A stretch of 64,000 bases of DNA from CBDBND01 sp965262665 (GCA_965262665.1 OZ253551.1:310001-374000), one strand, 5' to 3'; shown: positions 47,547 through 56,658, counted from the stretch's first letter. Notes: generated from the letters alone by a model not told the origin. Made by a program: numbers and translations.

Positions 47547-49361
47547 TCACAAGGCCCGTGTTGCTTCGACCAGCCACGGTGCGGTGTCTTCTCCCACCAA
47601 TGATGTCAACATTTCCCGCACGCGTGCATGGTAAGCGTTGAGCCAGTCGATTTCTTCGCTCGTGAGCAAGGAATCATCAACAAGACGCAGATCGATGGGC
47701 GCAAGGGTGATGGTCTCAAAACCGAGCAGAGGTTTTTCGGCTCCCTCAGGTCCTTCCTCCTGGCGCACGATCACCAAATTCTCGGTGCGAATACCGTAAG
47801 CCCCGGATTTGTAATAACCGGGCTCATTGGACACCACCATGCCCGGTTTGAGAGCGGCACCTGGAGATGATTTGCTGATCCGCTGCGGCCCTTCATGCAC
47901 ACCGAGATACGCACCGACACCGTGTCCGGTGCCATGGTCGTAATCCACACCGTCCACCCACAATGCGGCGCGGGCAAATCCGTCCAGTTGTCCGCCAGCA
48001 GTGCCTTCCGGAAAACGGGCGGTGGCGAGCGCAATGTGCCCCTTGAGCACCTGGGTGAAGCGGCGCTTCTGTTCGGTGTTCGGTGTGCCGATAGCAATGG
48101 TGCGCGTGACATCGGTGGTGCCGTCCAGATACTGGCCGCCGGAATCCACCAGGTAGAGCATGTCGCCGGTTATGGGGGTATCTGTCGCGTCAGAGACCCG
48201 GTAATGAACGATGGCCCCGTTGGCTCCAGCGCCTGAGATCGTCGGGAAACTGAGTTCCTTAAACAGATTGTCCGTGCGTCTAAACTGTTCCAGGCGTTCA
48301 GCGGCAGACAATTCCGTGAGGTTTCCTGACGGCACTTCCTGGTCGAGCCAGGCCAGAAACTTGGTCAGGGCCGCCCCATCACGAACATGTGCTGCACGAA
48401 TGCCATCCAACTCGACGTCGTTCTTACAGGCTTTGGGCAGAGCGCAGGGATCTTCGATCCGTTTAACGGTAAGGCCCGCCGTTTCTAGACGGTTTACAGC
48501 CCATTGCGATACAGTGCTCTTGTCCACTGCAACCGTGGAAAAGGATTCATCGATGTCATCAATGACAGCACCCAAACCATCGGCCGGTGCGAGATTGACG
48601 GCAGGACCAAGATGGTCGCTGATCTCGTCACTGATCTTGGCGGGGTCAATAAACAGAACCGCCTGTTGATCGGCAAACAACAGGGCAGGCGCCAGGACCA
48701 ACGGCGTGTGATCGACGTCCGAGCCACGGATGTTCAACAGCCAGCACAAAGAATCTGGCGCGGTGATCAGGAACGCATCGTGCCCTTCCTTGCGCAACGC
48801 GTCAGCTATGTCGGCGCGTTTTTCAGCGTGGCTGCGCCCGGCCATTTCGAGCGGGTGAATACGCACTGGTGTTTGCGGCCTTGGGGGCTGGTCGTCCCAA
48901 ATCGCATCCACAGGATTGCCCGACAGAGGCACCAGGGTGGCCCCCGCTTTCTCGCACGCCTCCCGGTACTTATTAATTTGGTCAGGCGTATGCAGGTGCG
49001 GATCGAAGCCAAGTCTATGTCCCTTGGTCAACATCTTGCCCAGCCATTTGCTTACCGGTTCATCGATGCTGTGGTGGACAGAATACAATGTGCCGTCGAC
49101 CTGCTGACTGGCCTGGAGGGTATAACGACCATCGGCAAAGAGTGCGGCCTGATCCGGCAGAACCACAGCCATACCGGCCGAACCGGTGAAATCGGTCAGC
49201 CAGGCCAAACGCTCGGCATACAGAGCGACGAATTCGCCTTGGTACTCGTCGGCCCGCGGTACGAGACAACTGTCTACTCCTGACGTTCCGAGATGGGCGC
49301 GCAAAGCATCCAACTTTTCTTGCGGAGATAAGGGGTCGGCTAAGGTGGCGGGCTCGCTCAT
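47547..49361 (-). CDS. Xaa-Pro aminopeptidase (aminopeptidase P, M24B)
   Basis: 604 residues from ATG 49359-49361; a longer frame to 49442 overlaps prmA. Two creatinase-like N-terminal domains, then the metal-binding core: YLVDSGGQYLDGTTDVTRTI (two Asp), GTGHGVGAYLGVHEGPQRI (His), VVSNEPGYYKSGAYGIRTEN (Glu, Glu). Long eukaryote-like form, common in alphaproteobacteria. 33 bases after prmA. Confidence 0.92.
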   Translation of the reverse strand: MSEPATLADPLSPQEKLDALRAHLGTSGVDSCLVPRADEYQGEFVALYAERLAWLTDFTGSAGMAVVLPDQAALFADGRYTLQASQQVDGTLYSVHHSIDEPVSKWLGKMLTKGHRLGFDPHLHTPDQINKYREACEKAGATLVPLSGNPVDAIWDDQPPRPQTPVRIHPLEMAGRSHAEKRADIADALRKEGHDAFLITAPDSLCWLLNIRGSDVDHTPLVLAPALLFADQQAVLFIDPAKISDEISDHLGPAVNLAPADGLGAVIDDIDESFSTVAVDKSTVSQWAVNRLETAGLTVKRIEDPCALPKACKNDVELDGIRAAHVRDGAALTKFLAWLDQEVPSGNLTELSAAERLEQFRRTDNLFKELSFPTISGAGANGAIVHYRVSDATDTPITGDMLYLVDSGGQYLDGTTDVTRTIAIGTPNTEQKRRFTQVLKGHIALATARFPEGTAGGQLDGFARAALWVDGVDYDHGTGHGVGAYLGVHEGPQRISKSSPGAALKPGMVVSNEPGYYKSGAYGIRTENLVIVRQEEGPEGAEKPLLGFETITLAPIDLRLVDDSLLTSEEIDWLNAYHARVREMLTSLVGEDTAPWLVEATRAL

Positions 49362-49393
49362 GGCGGTGAAGCTAAGGGCCGCAGCACCAAGTT

Positions 49394-49553
49394 TCAACGT
49401 TTGAGAATGAGCGTGGCCCATTTGCCGCGCTGTATGGCGCATTGGAGAGGTAAGCCTTGAGCCCGATAGGCGTTCAGGACCAATGGGATTTGCGTTTTGA
49501 GCAAACCCGACAAAACCAGACGACCGCCCGGAATCAATAGGGCCGAAACGTCC
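49394..49553 (-). pseudogene. prmA: prmA, 3' fragment separated by the integrated element
   Basis: Reads DVSALLIPGGRLVLSGLLKT, then QIPLVLNAYRAQGLPLQCAI and KWATLILKR, the C-terminus of ribosomal protein L11 methyltransferase. It continues the frame of 58838-59579 if the element between is removed. An ORF reading further upstream (to 49747) is a chimera with the element. Confidence 0.92.
49546..49553. other. Attachment core, left (attL)
   Basis: AAACGTCC, repeated at 58838-58845. On the minus strand it is GGACGTTT within the prmA codons for Asp-Val. Confidence 0.8.
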
Positions 49554-49784
49554 CTGAGAGATTGATGCAACACCTTGAAACTAAAGGATAAATAGGACTC
49601 TCCCAGCCCTTTGCTCAAGTTTTGAGACAACCCGGAAAGGCGTCCGTCCGGCCACAAACGGACGATCATGGAAGAATAGCCGACTATGGGAAATCCCCTC
49701 TCGTACAACCATTGGGTGTGGGACCCTGTCTCTGGCAACCCGTCCACGTCCTAAACCGTGCCAGCCCTTTCATTTTCTCGCCTT

Positions 49785-49797
49785 GTAACCCGGTTAC
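49785..49797. promoter_or_regulatory. Palindrome upstream of terL
   Basis: GTAACC-C-GGTTAC, 50 bases before the terminase start and next to the dyad at 49815. Possible regulator site. Confidence 0.35.
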
Positions 49798-49814
49798 GCC
49801 TTGGGGTAGTCTGA

Positions 49815-49835
49815 TAGGTCAGTAACCCTGTCCTA
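49815..49835. promoter_or_regulatory. Operator-like dyad, copy 1
   Basis: TAGGTCA-N7-TGTCCTA, 12 bases before the terminase start codon. It matches the perfect dyad TAGGTCA-N7-TGACCTA at 57179-57199 in arm length, spacing and all but one base. A regulator bound here would cover the promoter or ribosome-binding region of the head operon. Confidence 0.55.
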
Positions 49836-49847
49836 TCCGGTGAACCG

Positions 49848-51470
49848 ATGCCAAAGCGTGACCGTGCGGCCTATATGAGGAAATACCGCCAGCGCCGCCG
49901 CGTTGCCGGGCCTGACTATGTGCCGCCGACGGTGATTGAACCCGTTGCCGAACCCCCCGCCGATCCGGCTGGCGCTCTAGCCGCGTGGGCAGCGGCTCGG
50001 CTTGTCGTTCCCCCCGGCCATACCTCTGAAGGCCAGCCCATGGCCCTGCCGGATTTTGCCGAGTCGTTCTTTCGTGATGCGCTTACCCCTGGTGTACGCG
50101 AAGCCGGGTTGTTCTGCGCCAGGAAGAATGGAAAGTCGGCTATCCTTTCAATTCTCCTGCTCGGTCACCTGGCCGTTGATGGCCCGCTGCGCCGTCACGG
50201 TTTCCGGGCCGGTGTGGCGTCCCTCTCCCGTGAAAAGTCAATCGAGATATGGCAACAGTGTGAAGCAATAGGGCGGGCGTCGGACCTCCAGGATTTGACC
50301 TTCGGCAAGATGCCCCGTGTCATCCGTTCGCCGTTCGGTGAGGCGGTGTTCCTCTCGGCTGATAAGTCTGCCGGTCATGCGTCCGGTTTTGACCTGGCTA
50401 TTGCCGATGAGGTCGGCTTGTTTCCTGTAAAGGGCGGGCGTGAGCTTGTGGCCGGTTTGTTGTCTTCGACCTCTGCCAAGGATGGCCGGTTGATCGCCAT
50501 TTCTATCCTGGGCGATAGCGGCTTGCCGATTGAAATGGTCGAGCGTCAATCAGATCCATCCGTTGCCGTCCATCTCTATGAAGCGCCGTCCGATTGCAGT
50601 CTTGATGATGAGACCTCCTGGCATGCCGCAAATCCAGGGCTGGGCACGATCAAGTCTCTCGACTACATGCGGGATATGTCCCGGCGTGCACTATCAGCTC
50701 CCGGCGAGCAGTCCTTTTTCCGTTCTCACGATCTCAACCAGCCGGGCAACCCCACCGCTGAAATGATCGTCAGCCTTTCCCAGTACGAGCTATGCGCCGA
50801 TAAGCGCAAGCCCGAACGTCAGGGACCGTGTTTCGTTGGCATCGATATGGGCGGCTCTCGCTCGATGACGGCTGCTGCTGCTTACTGGCCCGACAGTGGC
50901 CGGATTGATTGTTGGGGCGCGTTCGGTGATGAGCCCACGTTAGATCAGCGTGGTGATGGTGATGGCGTCGGACAGCGTTACGTTGAAATGTCCAAGCGTG
51001 GGGAACTACGAACATGGCCGGCCCGCGTTGTCGATGTATCGGGATTCATTGGCTGGATTGTCGAACAGCTTGAGGATGAACTGGTCGAGTTGGCCGCAAG
51101 CGACCGATACCGCCAAGCCGAGACTCAGGACGCTCTAGATCGTTCCGGCTGCGCTTGGCCGATTGAATGGCGGGCACAAGGGACCGGCAAAGACGGTTCT
51201 GCTGATGTTCGTGCTTTTCAGAACGCGATTGACTCAAAGCGGCTTCGCCCTGGCGATGGTCTTTTGCTCCCGTCCGCAATCTCTCAATCAATTCTTCGTT
51301 ATGACGGCAATGGGAATCCCGCCCTGGACAAAGGTAAATCCCTTGGCCGTATCGATGCGCTCAGTGCATCTGTTTTAGCTGTTGGTATTGGCTCGCGCCG
51401 CCCACCACCGGCAGAGTTTCACGCGGTGCATATTGGCCATGATGGCCGCTTATCGGAGACAAGAATATGA
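49848..51470 (+). CDS. terL: Phage terminase large subunit
   Basis: 540 residues. Basic start (RDRAAYMRKYRQRRR), Walker A-like LFCARKNGKSAILSILL, Walker B FDLAIADEVGLFP and nuclease strand FVGIDMGGSRSMTAAAAYWP with later acidic residues. Cuts and pumps DNA into capsids. The stop overlaps the capsid start (ATGA). Confidence 0.92.
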   Translation: MPKRDRAAYMRKYRQRRRVAGPDYVPPTVIEPVAEPPADPAGALAAWAAARLVVPPGHTSEGQPMALPDFAESFFRDALTPGVREAGLFCARKNGKSAILSILLLGHLAVDGPLRRHGFRAGVASLSREKSIEIWQQCEAIGRASDLQDLTFGKMPRVIRSPFGEAVFLSADKSAGHASGFDLAIADEVGLFPVKGGRELVAGLLSSTSAKDGRLIAISILGDSGLPIEMVERQSDPSVAVHLYEAPSDCSLDDETSWHAANPGLGTIKSLDYMRDMSRRALSAPGEQSFFRSHDLNQPGNPTAEMIVSLSQYELCADKRKPERQGPCFVGIDMGGSRSMTAAAAYWPDSGRIDCWGAFGDEPTLDQRGDGDGVGQRYVEMSKRGELRTWPARVVDVSGFIGWIVEQLEDELVELAASDRYRQAETQDALDRSGCAWPIEWRAQGTGKDGSADVRAFQNAIDSKRLRPGDGLLLPSAISQSILRYDGNGNPALDKGKSLGRIDALSASVLAVGIGSRRPPPAEFHAVHIGHDGRLSETRI

Positions 51471-52672
51471 CATCACGACAAAGAATCGAATTGCGGCGCT
51501 CGCAGATTCGGGAAAGGCTTGGTGCGATCGCCAAGTTGGAAGGTGAGTTGCTAACTGATGACGTTGTGCAAGAGCGCGGCCCGTTGCTAACGGAACTGGA
51601 AAGCAGCGAAGCGCAGTTGCAAGCGGCCATTGCGGCGGACGAAACCGAATCCCGCCAGCGCGGCGACCAGTTGACCGGCGACGGCGAAGACACGGAACTG
51701 CGGGCGCTGCACACTCGCGCCAATGTCGGCACCATCTTTGCAGCGGCGCTTGAACACCGGGCAACCGATGGCGCGGAGTCCGAACTGCAAGCGCATTTCA
51801 AGTTAGGTGCAAATCAGATTCCGTTGTCGATGCTGCGCACGGAAGCCCGCGCCGTCACGCCCGCGCCTGCGGACGTTGGCGCGAACCAACAGCCCGTAAT
51901 TCCTGGCGTGTTTCCGATGAGTTGCGCGGCGTTTTTGGGAATCGATATGCCAACGGTTCCGGTGGGTGAGGCAATCTTTCCGGTGCTTTCGACAAATGCG
52001 GATGTTGGTGTGCCAGCGGAGAACGCAGCGCAGGCGGAAACCACGGGATCCTTCAGCGCGGAAGCGTTGGCGCCTAGCCGGTTGCAAGCGTCGTTCTTTT
52101 ATTCACGCGAAGACGCGGCACGGTTCGCCATGATGGACGAAGCGTTGCGCATGAACCTTTCCGATGCGCTTGCCGATGCACTGGACAAGCAAATCATATC
52201 CGGTGCCAACGGTTTATTGACCGCCCAAAATCTCGGCAACAATAACGTCAATGCTGTAACGGATTTTGCAAACTACATTGCTAACTTTGGCTATGGGCGC
52301 GTCGACGGCACCTATGCGGCCATGACTGCCGACTTGCGGGCTGTGATGGGTAGCGCGACCTATGCGCACGCGGGCAGCGTCTACCGGAACGCCAGTGTTG
52401 ATCGAAACGCGATTGACCGGCTCATGGAAATAACGGGCGGCGTGAAAGTGTCAGCGCATGTCCCGAATGTTGCGGCCAACAAACAAAACGCGGTGATCCG
52501 GCTCGGTATGCGCCGGGATATGGTTGCGCCTGTTTGGGAGGGCGTGACGTTGATTCCAGATGAGATCACGAAAGCGGCCAACGGGCAGATTGTTCTAACT
52601 GCCGTCATGCTTCACGCGGTGAAGATTGTTCGCGCTGCTGGTTTCAGAAAACAGCAAACGCAACACGCTTAA
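51467..52672 (+). CDS. Major capsid protein (HK97 fold)
   Basis: 401 residues. N-terminal coiled coil of about 80 residues (delta/scaffold-like, IRERLGAIAKLEGELL), then the capsid domain: VPVGEAIFPVLSTNADVGVP, SASFFYSRED-type strand at LQASFFYSREDAARFAMMDE, LADALDKQIISGANG and a C-terminal VKIVRAAGF. Forms the procapsid; the coiled coil is probably removed by the protease encoded next. Confidence 0.88.
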   Translation: MTSRQRIELRRSQIRERLGAIAKLEGELLTDDVVQERGPLLTELESSEAQLQAAIAADETESRQRGDQLTGDGEDTELRALHTRANVGTIFAAALEHRATDGAESELQAHFKLGANQIPLSMLRTEARAVTPAPADVGANQQPVIPGVFPMSCAAFLGIDMPTVPVGEAIFPVLSTNADVGVPAENAAQAETTGSFSAEALAPSRLQASFFYSREDAARFAMMDEALRMNLSDALADALDKQIISGANGLLTAQNLGNNNVNAVTDFANYIANFGYGRVDGTYAAMTADLRAVMGSATYAHAGSVYRNASVDRNAIDRLMEITGGVKVSAHVPNVAANKQNAVIRLGMRRDMVAPVWEGVTLIPDEITKAANGQIVLTAVMLHAVKIVRAAGFRKQQTQHA

Positions 52673-52681
52673 CCCCCTCGA

Positions 52682-52799
52682 CTGTCCTGGCTGGTAGTTG
52701 TGCCCCGGCTATAGGACAGGCGAATCCGCCCTGGTGTGTCCCCGGGTTTCCTTAGACCTAAAACTGCACACCAGGGCGGTACCCCTTTCAAAAGGTGCC
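52682..52799 (+). promoter_or_regulatory. Three stem-loops between capsid and protease genes
   Basis: CTGTCCT/AGGACAG (52682-52719), a perfect 13-bp stem CCGCCCTGGTGTG/CACACCAGGGCGG (52726-52738 and 52767-52779), and a small hairpin 52778-52799 whose 3' arm AAAGGTGCC contains the protease ribosome site. The last two share two bases, so they compete. Such a structure could lower protease expression relative to capsid. Confidence 0.5.
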
Positions 52800-52804
52800 G
52801 CTCG

Positions 52805-53305
52805 ATGAAACCTGAAATCCGTTTTTCACAGTTGAATGAGGTAGACGAGCGAACATTGTCCGGCCTCGCTCTGCCCTATGAAACTGAAACCGATATCGGC
52901 GCGTTTCGTGAAATGTTTTCACGCGGTGCGGCCATACCAGCCGACGACGCGATCTTGAATCTGCAACACTCGCGCTTGAGCCCTATCGCCCGTGCGCCCC
53001 AATCCCTTGAGTTTGAGAACCGCAACGATGGCCTGTACATGCGAGCGACGTTGCCGGCAGGACTGGCGGCGGCGGATGAAGCTCTCGCCGGCGTCGTGGC
53101 CGGCATCTATCGCGGCTTGTCCCTTGAGTTTATCGCGCAGCGTGAGCGCATTTCTTCAGATGGTGTCCGCGTGATCGACCGTGCGCAAGTGATGGGCCTC
53201 GCGGTGGTTGATCGTGCAGCCTACCAGGACAGCCACGTTAGTGCCAGGTGGCGTGACGGTGCGCCACCGCCCATGGTCCGCGTGCCGATGTGGAGACTCA
53301 GCTAA
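52805..53305 (+). CDS. HK97-family prohead protease
   Basis: 166 residues from ATG 52805 (AAAGGTG upstream). Pattern GLALPYETETDIGAFREMFS, the His in LNLQHSRLSPIAR and the Ser in YRGLSLEFIAQ match the S78-type catalytic pair. Matures the procapsid. Overlaps the portal start (TAATG). Confidence 0.88.
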   Translation: MKPEIRFSQLNEVDERTLSGLALPYETETDIGAFREMFSRGAAIPADDAILNLQHSRLSPIARAPQSLEFENRNDGLYMRATLPAGLAAADEALAGVVAGIYRGLSLEFIAQRERISSDGVRVIDRAQVMGLAVVDRAAYQDSHVSARWRDGAPPPMVRVPMWRLS

Positions 53306-54372
53306 TGCGGTGGCCGTTCTCCAAAACAGACAACCGGGCAGCTGCTTCGCTCAATGCCAGTGACGCAGTTGTACAAGCGATCTTGCGCGATGCACAAGGG
53401 CGCGTTGCCGCGTCGGCAGAAGCGTTTGCAGTTGTCGAACTTTGCAGCGGTCTTTGGGAACGGGCTTTCGCCACGCTCACAATTGAGCCCATGGGCACGG
53501 CTACGCGCAGCCTCACTCCGGCATTGCTCGGTGTGATCGGGCGCACGTTGGCGCTTCGTGGCGAATTGATATCGCGAATTGATATCGCGTCCGGTGCCGT
53601 CACTCTTACGCCTGCAACGTCCCATGACGTGCGCGGACAAGCGGACCCGTCGACATGGGTTTACCGCTGCGACTTTAACGGCCCGTCAAGATCGGCTTCA
53701 CGGTTGCTTGCCGGTGAAGCTCTTGTACATTTCAAAATAGGTGTCGACAACTCCCGCCCCTGGCGTGGCCGGTCTCCGCTGGCGCGTTCCTATGCGACGG
53801 CGTTGCTTGTGGAGGAAATTGATTCGGCGCTTTCGCGTGAAGCAAAGATACCAGTGGGAAGGCTGATTAGTTTCCCCGGTACAGGAGACCAGACCGGAGA
53901 GATAAGCGACCTGCTAGGACAAGGCGGGCTTACCGTCATATCGTCAAAGTCCGGTGGATGGGAACAAAACCAGTCCTCGAAACTCAATCCGCAAGCCTAC
54001 GGGCCTGACCCGAGCGCGACTCTTGAGGCGGTGCGCTCAAAGATCGGAATAGCAATCTTAGGCGCGTTTGGTGTCCCGCCAAGCCTGTTTGATCCAACGT
54101 CGGCCGGGCCAGCCCAACTTGCATCGGTGAGAAGATTTTGGGCTTCGACAATCGCGCCCATGGCTTTGATGCTTGAGTCTGAAATCAGGGCGAAGCTAGA
54201 CGGCGCGGTTTCAATTGGCGTGCCGCAACTGCGCCAAGCCGATGAGGACGCGCAGTCACGCGCCGTGCAGCGCCGGGCCTCCGCGCTTAAGACGTTTCTT
54301 GATGCAGAGATCGAACGCGGCGAAGCAATGCGCCTGGCCGGACTTGGGGAAAATGGCGGCAACAGCCTTTGA
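53305..54372 (+). CDS. Phage portal protein (HK97 type)
   Basis: 355 residues from ATG 53305, which overlaps the protease stop. Typical portal segments: ALLGVIGRTLALRGELISRI, ALVHFKIGVDNSRPWRGRSP, LGQGGLTVISSKSGGWE and ILGAFGVPPSLFDPTSAGP. Forms the dodecameric DNA channel at one capsid vertex. Here it follows rather than precedes capsid and protease. Confidence 0.9.
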   Translation: MRWPFSKTDNRAAASLNASDAVVQAILRDAQGRVAASAEAFAVVELCSGLWERAFATLTIEPMGTATRSLTPALLGVIGRTLALRGELISRIDIASGAVTLTPATSHDVRGQADPSTWVYRCDFNGPSRSASRLLAGEALVHFKIGVDNSRPWRGRSPLARSYATALLVEEIDSALSREAKIPVGRLISFPGTGDQTGEISDLLGQGGLTVISSKSGGWEQNQSSKLNPQAYGPDPSATLEAVRSKIGIAILGAFGVPPSLFDPTSAGPAQLASVRRFWASTIAPMALMLESEIRAKLDGAVSIGVPQLRQADEDAQSRAVQRRASALKTFLDAEIERGEAMRLAGLGENGGNSL

Positions 54373-54478
54373 AATTCTCTCCATCAAAAAAAGCGAATCG
54401 ACCGGCTATTTTTACGAAGGCGCGGTTGATCCACGGCGCGAGCAGGCGGCGAACAACTTGCTCAATTCGTTCAAGTAA
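54353..54478 (+). CDS. Tiny ORF after the portal gene
   Basis: 41 codons overlapping the portal end, with GGGGAAA upstream: MAATAFEILSIKKSES then YFYEGAVDPRREQ and on to LLNSFK. No family recognised. Could be a connector-like remnant or not a gene. Confidence 0.35.
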   Translation: MAATAFEILSIKKSESTGYFYEGAVDPRREQAANNLLNSFK

Positions 54479-54573
54479 CAAATCCAAATACGTCAATAAT
54501 GCCAAACATATGAAACCTAATCCCCATTCTATGCATAATCTAGCCGGAATAGCCGTATCAATGGAGAAGCGAT

Positions 54574-55383
54574 GTGACTGTTTGTATTGCAGCCGAATGT
54601 CGAGACAATAATGATCTAAAATTGGTCTTTTGCTCTGACACAATGGCGAGTGGCGCACTTGGTAGCAGCGAAATGCAATTTAAATACCGGACTTTAGAAG
54701 TGGGGAACTGGTATTGTCTGTTTTCAGGGGACATAGAACAAGCAAATGGTTTAGTAGAATCAATTCAGAAGGAATTTGAAAAAAATACGACCGGTGTCTC
54801 GTACAACAAAATATTGGAAATAGTGAGGGCCGCCGTATTTGCTAGAAAAGTTGAGAAAATCTCCGATCACATCGTCGGCAAGTTTGGAATTTCTTACGAT
54901 GAATTTCTTGAAACGTCCCATGAGAGATTCCCAAATGATGTCTTCAGGAAAACTTTTATGGAGATATCTAGCATCGAACTTGGGGCAGAGGTTTTGGTTG
55001 CTGGTTTCGGCGGATTTAAATACCCAACCATTTGCGGTGTTAGGTCAAATTGCCAAGTTTATTTGGCGGAAGATTACGCTTGCATTGGAGAGGGGCGCTA
55101 CTTGGCTGAATCTGCCCTTATGCTACGTGAATATTCCGACGTAGATTCATTGCCGGTTGCACTTTATAAAGTATTTGAAGCAAAGAAATATGCTGAACGC
55201 GTCCCAAGTGTTGGAAGTTACACATCCTTGTGCACCCTTGATTCAAGCAAAGAATTTTGCACGTTTACAGGAGCAGCGAAGACGGTTTTAGCTAACCAGT
55301 ACCAGAAATATGGACCGCAAAAGATAAATGAGAAGGAATTTGCTAAAGACGTTGGAGCGAAACTAGAGTCACAAAAACTCTAG
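54574..55383 (+). CDS. Proteasome-like Ntn-hydrolase protein (cargo gene)
   Basis: 269 residues from GTG 54574 with GGAGAAG upstream. After Met removal Thr is N-terminal (TVCIAAEC). The order Thr1, Asp in VFCSDTMAS, Lys in QFKYRTL and Gly in LFSGDIEQA copies the Thr1-Asp17-Lys33-Gly47 set of proteasome beta subunits. LVAGFGGFKYPTICGV and YACIGEGRYLAESALMLREY match later strands and the central helix. Base composition is more AT-rich than the head genes. Its place between head genes and the regulatory module is a usual cargo position in satellites; a defence or helper-interference role is a guess. Confidence 0.7.
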   Translation: MTVCIAAECRDNNDLKLVFCSDTMASGALGSSEMQFKYRTLEVGNWYCLFSGDIEQANGLVESIQKEFEKNTTGVSYNKILEIVRAAVFARKVEKISDHIVGKFGISYDEFLETSHERFPNDVFRKTFMEISSIELGAEVLVAGFGGFKYPTICGVRSNCQVYLAEDYACIGEGRYLAESALMLREYSDVDSLPVALYKVFEAKKYAERVPSVGSYTSLCTLDSSKEFCTFTGAAKTVLANQYQKYGPQKINEKEFAKDVGAKLESQKL

Positions 55384-55467
55384 CATCAATCTTTGACACT
55401 GCTCCAATTGAAGATGCCAAGATTTATCGCCGGAAAAGTGCTGCCACCTGGGCCTTTCAGTTTTTGC

Positions 55468-55683
55468 TTAACCCTTATCGATCCGGCGTCGGCCATAATG
55501 CCGGTAAAGCACGGCATCGGCGCTGACGCCGCTTTCCAGGTCAACGCGTATCGTCTCTAAGCGGGCCTCTAGCCCGGCAACTATGGACTCGGTTTCGGCC
55601 ATTGCGTCTTGCAGCGTATCGCTGTGCTCGGCAAGGGCGTGGTCTAGTTCGTCGCCGTCTTTACGGGATGCGAATCTCACCAT
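55468..55683 (-). CDS. Small coiled-coil protein
   Basis: 71 residues from ATG 55681-55683. Helical, acidic (ELDHALAEHSDTLQDAMAET, IVAGLEARLETIRVDLESG) with a basic end YRHYGRRRIDKG. Overlaps the upstream gene by 23 bases. Unknown function. Confidence 0.5.
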   Translation of the reverse strand: MVRFASRKDGDELDHALAEHSDTLQDAMAETESIVAGLEARLETIRVDLESGVSADAVLYRHYGRRRIDKG

Positions 55684-56335
55684 TGCGTTTCTCCGGTTGT
55701 GGTGCGGCGGCAATGCCGAACACTTTCTTGAGGATGTCTTTGTGGGCGTCACCGCGTACAAGCGCGCTCTTAGCGCGGCCAAGTTTTCGCTTCAAGCGAT
55801 CGCGTTCACGGTAGGCGTCATTGCAACTGGTTTCTAGTTGCCGGTTGCGGGCGTTGACGTGCTGAACCTTACGGGCCAGCATTTCCTTATCCGAGTCACC
55901 GTCAGCCATGATGGCAATCCGTTCTTCTAGGTCATCATTCTCCCAACGGGCGGTATCACGCTCGGCAATCGCCTCAGTGAGTTGGGTTTGCAAGGATTGG
56001 ATGCGCCGGGTTTTCTTTTCAAACAGGCTGCGGACCCGGCGATTGTAGTTTTTGAAGACGATATTTGATCTGAGCGGGACCGGCACTCCGTTTACCGGGC
56101 TTGCCGATTTGCTTGCCGATTTCAGATTCATGTAATGGCTGGCTGTGCGGGTGGGGATTCCAAGATAGCCGCATAAGTTGGCCCATGCCCCGTGCCGGGT
56201 GTGTTGTTTGGCGAGCAATAGTGCGGTTCCGAGTGATTCCCGGTCGTTCGTGGCCATGGCCTCCGTCACCTGCTGAAGCATGTTCTCAGGCGGGAAAGCC
56301 TTTTGCCGTTCCTTATTCGAAAGCGGTCTTTTCAT
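55661..56335 (-). CDS. HTH/coiled-coil protein, DUF3102-like core
   Basis: 224 residues from ATG 56333-56335. The N-terminal part (AWANLCGYLGIPTRTASHYM) resembles the HTH-like core of the DUF3102-like protein at 1194-1787. A long coiled coil follows (FEKKTRRIQSLQTQLTEAIA, RKVQHVNARNRQLETS). Probably a DNA-binding regulator or replication-related protein; not assigned further. Confidence 0.55.
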   Translation of the reverse strand: MKRPLSNKERQKAFPPENMLQQVTEAMATNDRESLGTALLLAKQHTRHGAWANLCGYLGIPTRTASHYMNLKSASKSASPVNGVPVPLRSNIVFKNYNRRVRSLFEKKTRRIQSLQTQLTEAIAERDTARWENDDLEERIAIMADGDSDKEMLARKVQHVNARNRQLETSCNDAYRERDRLKRKLGRAKSALVRGDAHKDILKKVFGIAAAPQPEKRNGEIRIP

Positions 56336-56626
56336 AGCTCCGGGCGCACTAATCCCTAGTGCCTTTCCAAATCTGCAAGATTCGGCAAGGTTGATTTTTT
56401 TATCGGTTCGCCCTTTAGTCTTTGGGCGGCACGCTCCACCGGTCACGTGGGTGACCTCTGCCCGTGGCGTGCTTGGGATTTTCGGCCCGGCTGGCCGCTG
56501 CTCACCTCACCCTCGTACCCGTTGTTGTCCCAGTTTTACCCGGCCCGGTTACGCTACCTTGGTCCCGACTATGAGCGGATTTGCCCCCTGGTAGTCGGAT
56601 CGGCCTTGCCTTTCCAGGTGATGAAA

Positions 56627-56658
56627 TGATAGTTTGCAATGCGTTCTGCAAACTATCA
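56627..56658. promoter_or_regulatory. Perfect 12-bp inverted repeat
   Basis: TGATAGTTTGCA-N8-TGCAAACTATCA. Either an operator for the minus-strand gene downstream or an RNA hairpin. Sequence differs from the TAGGTCA-type dyads. Confidence 0.6.

Larger units (their letters stand above)
49554..49847. other. Left end of the element, upstream of the terminase gene
   Basis: No gene is recognised. It holds the palindrome GTAACC-C-GGTTAC at 49785-49797 and the operator-like dyad at 49815-49835. Confidence 0.6.

Noticed and set aside
49394..49747. Stand-alone 117-residue protein
   Set aside because: Only the part to 49553 is prmA; the rest is element sequence read by chance.
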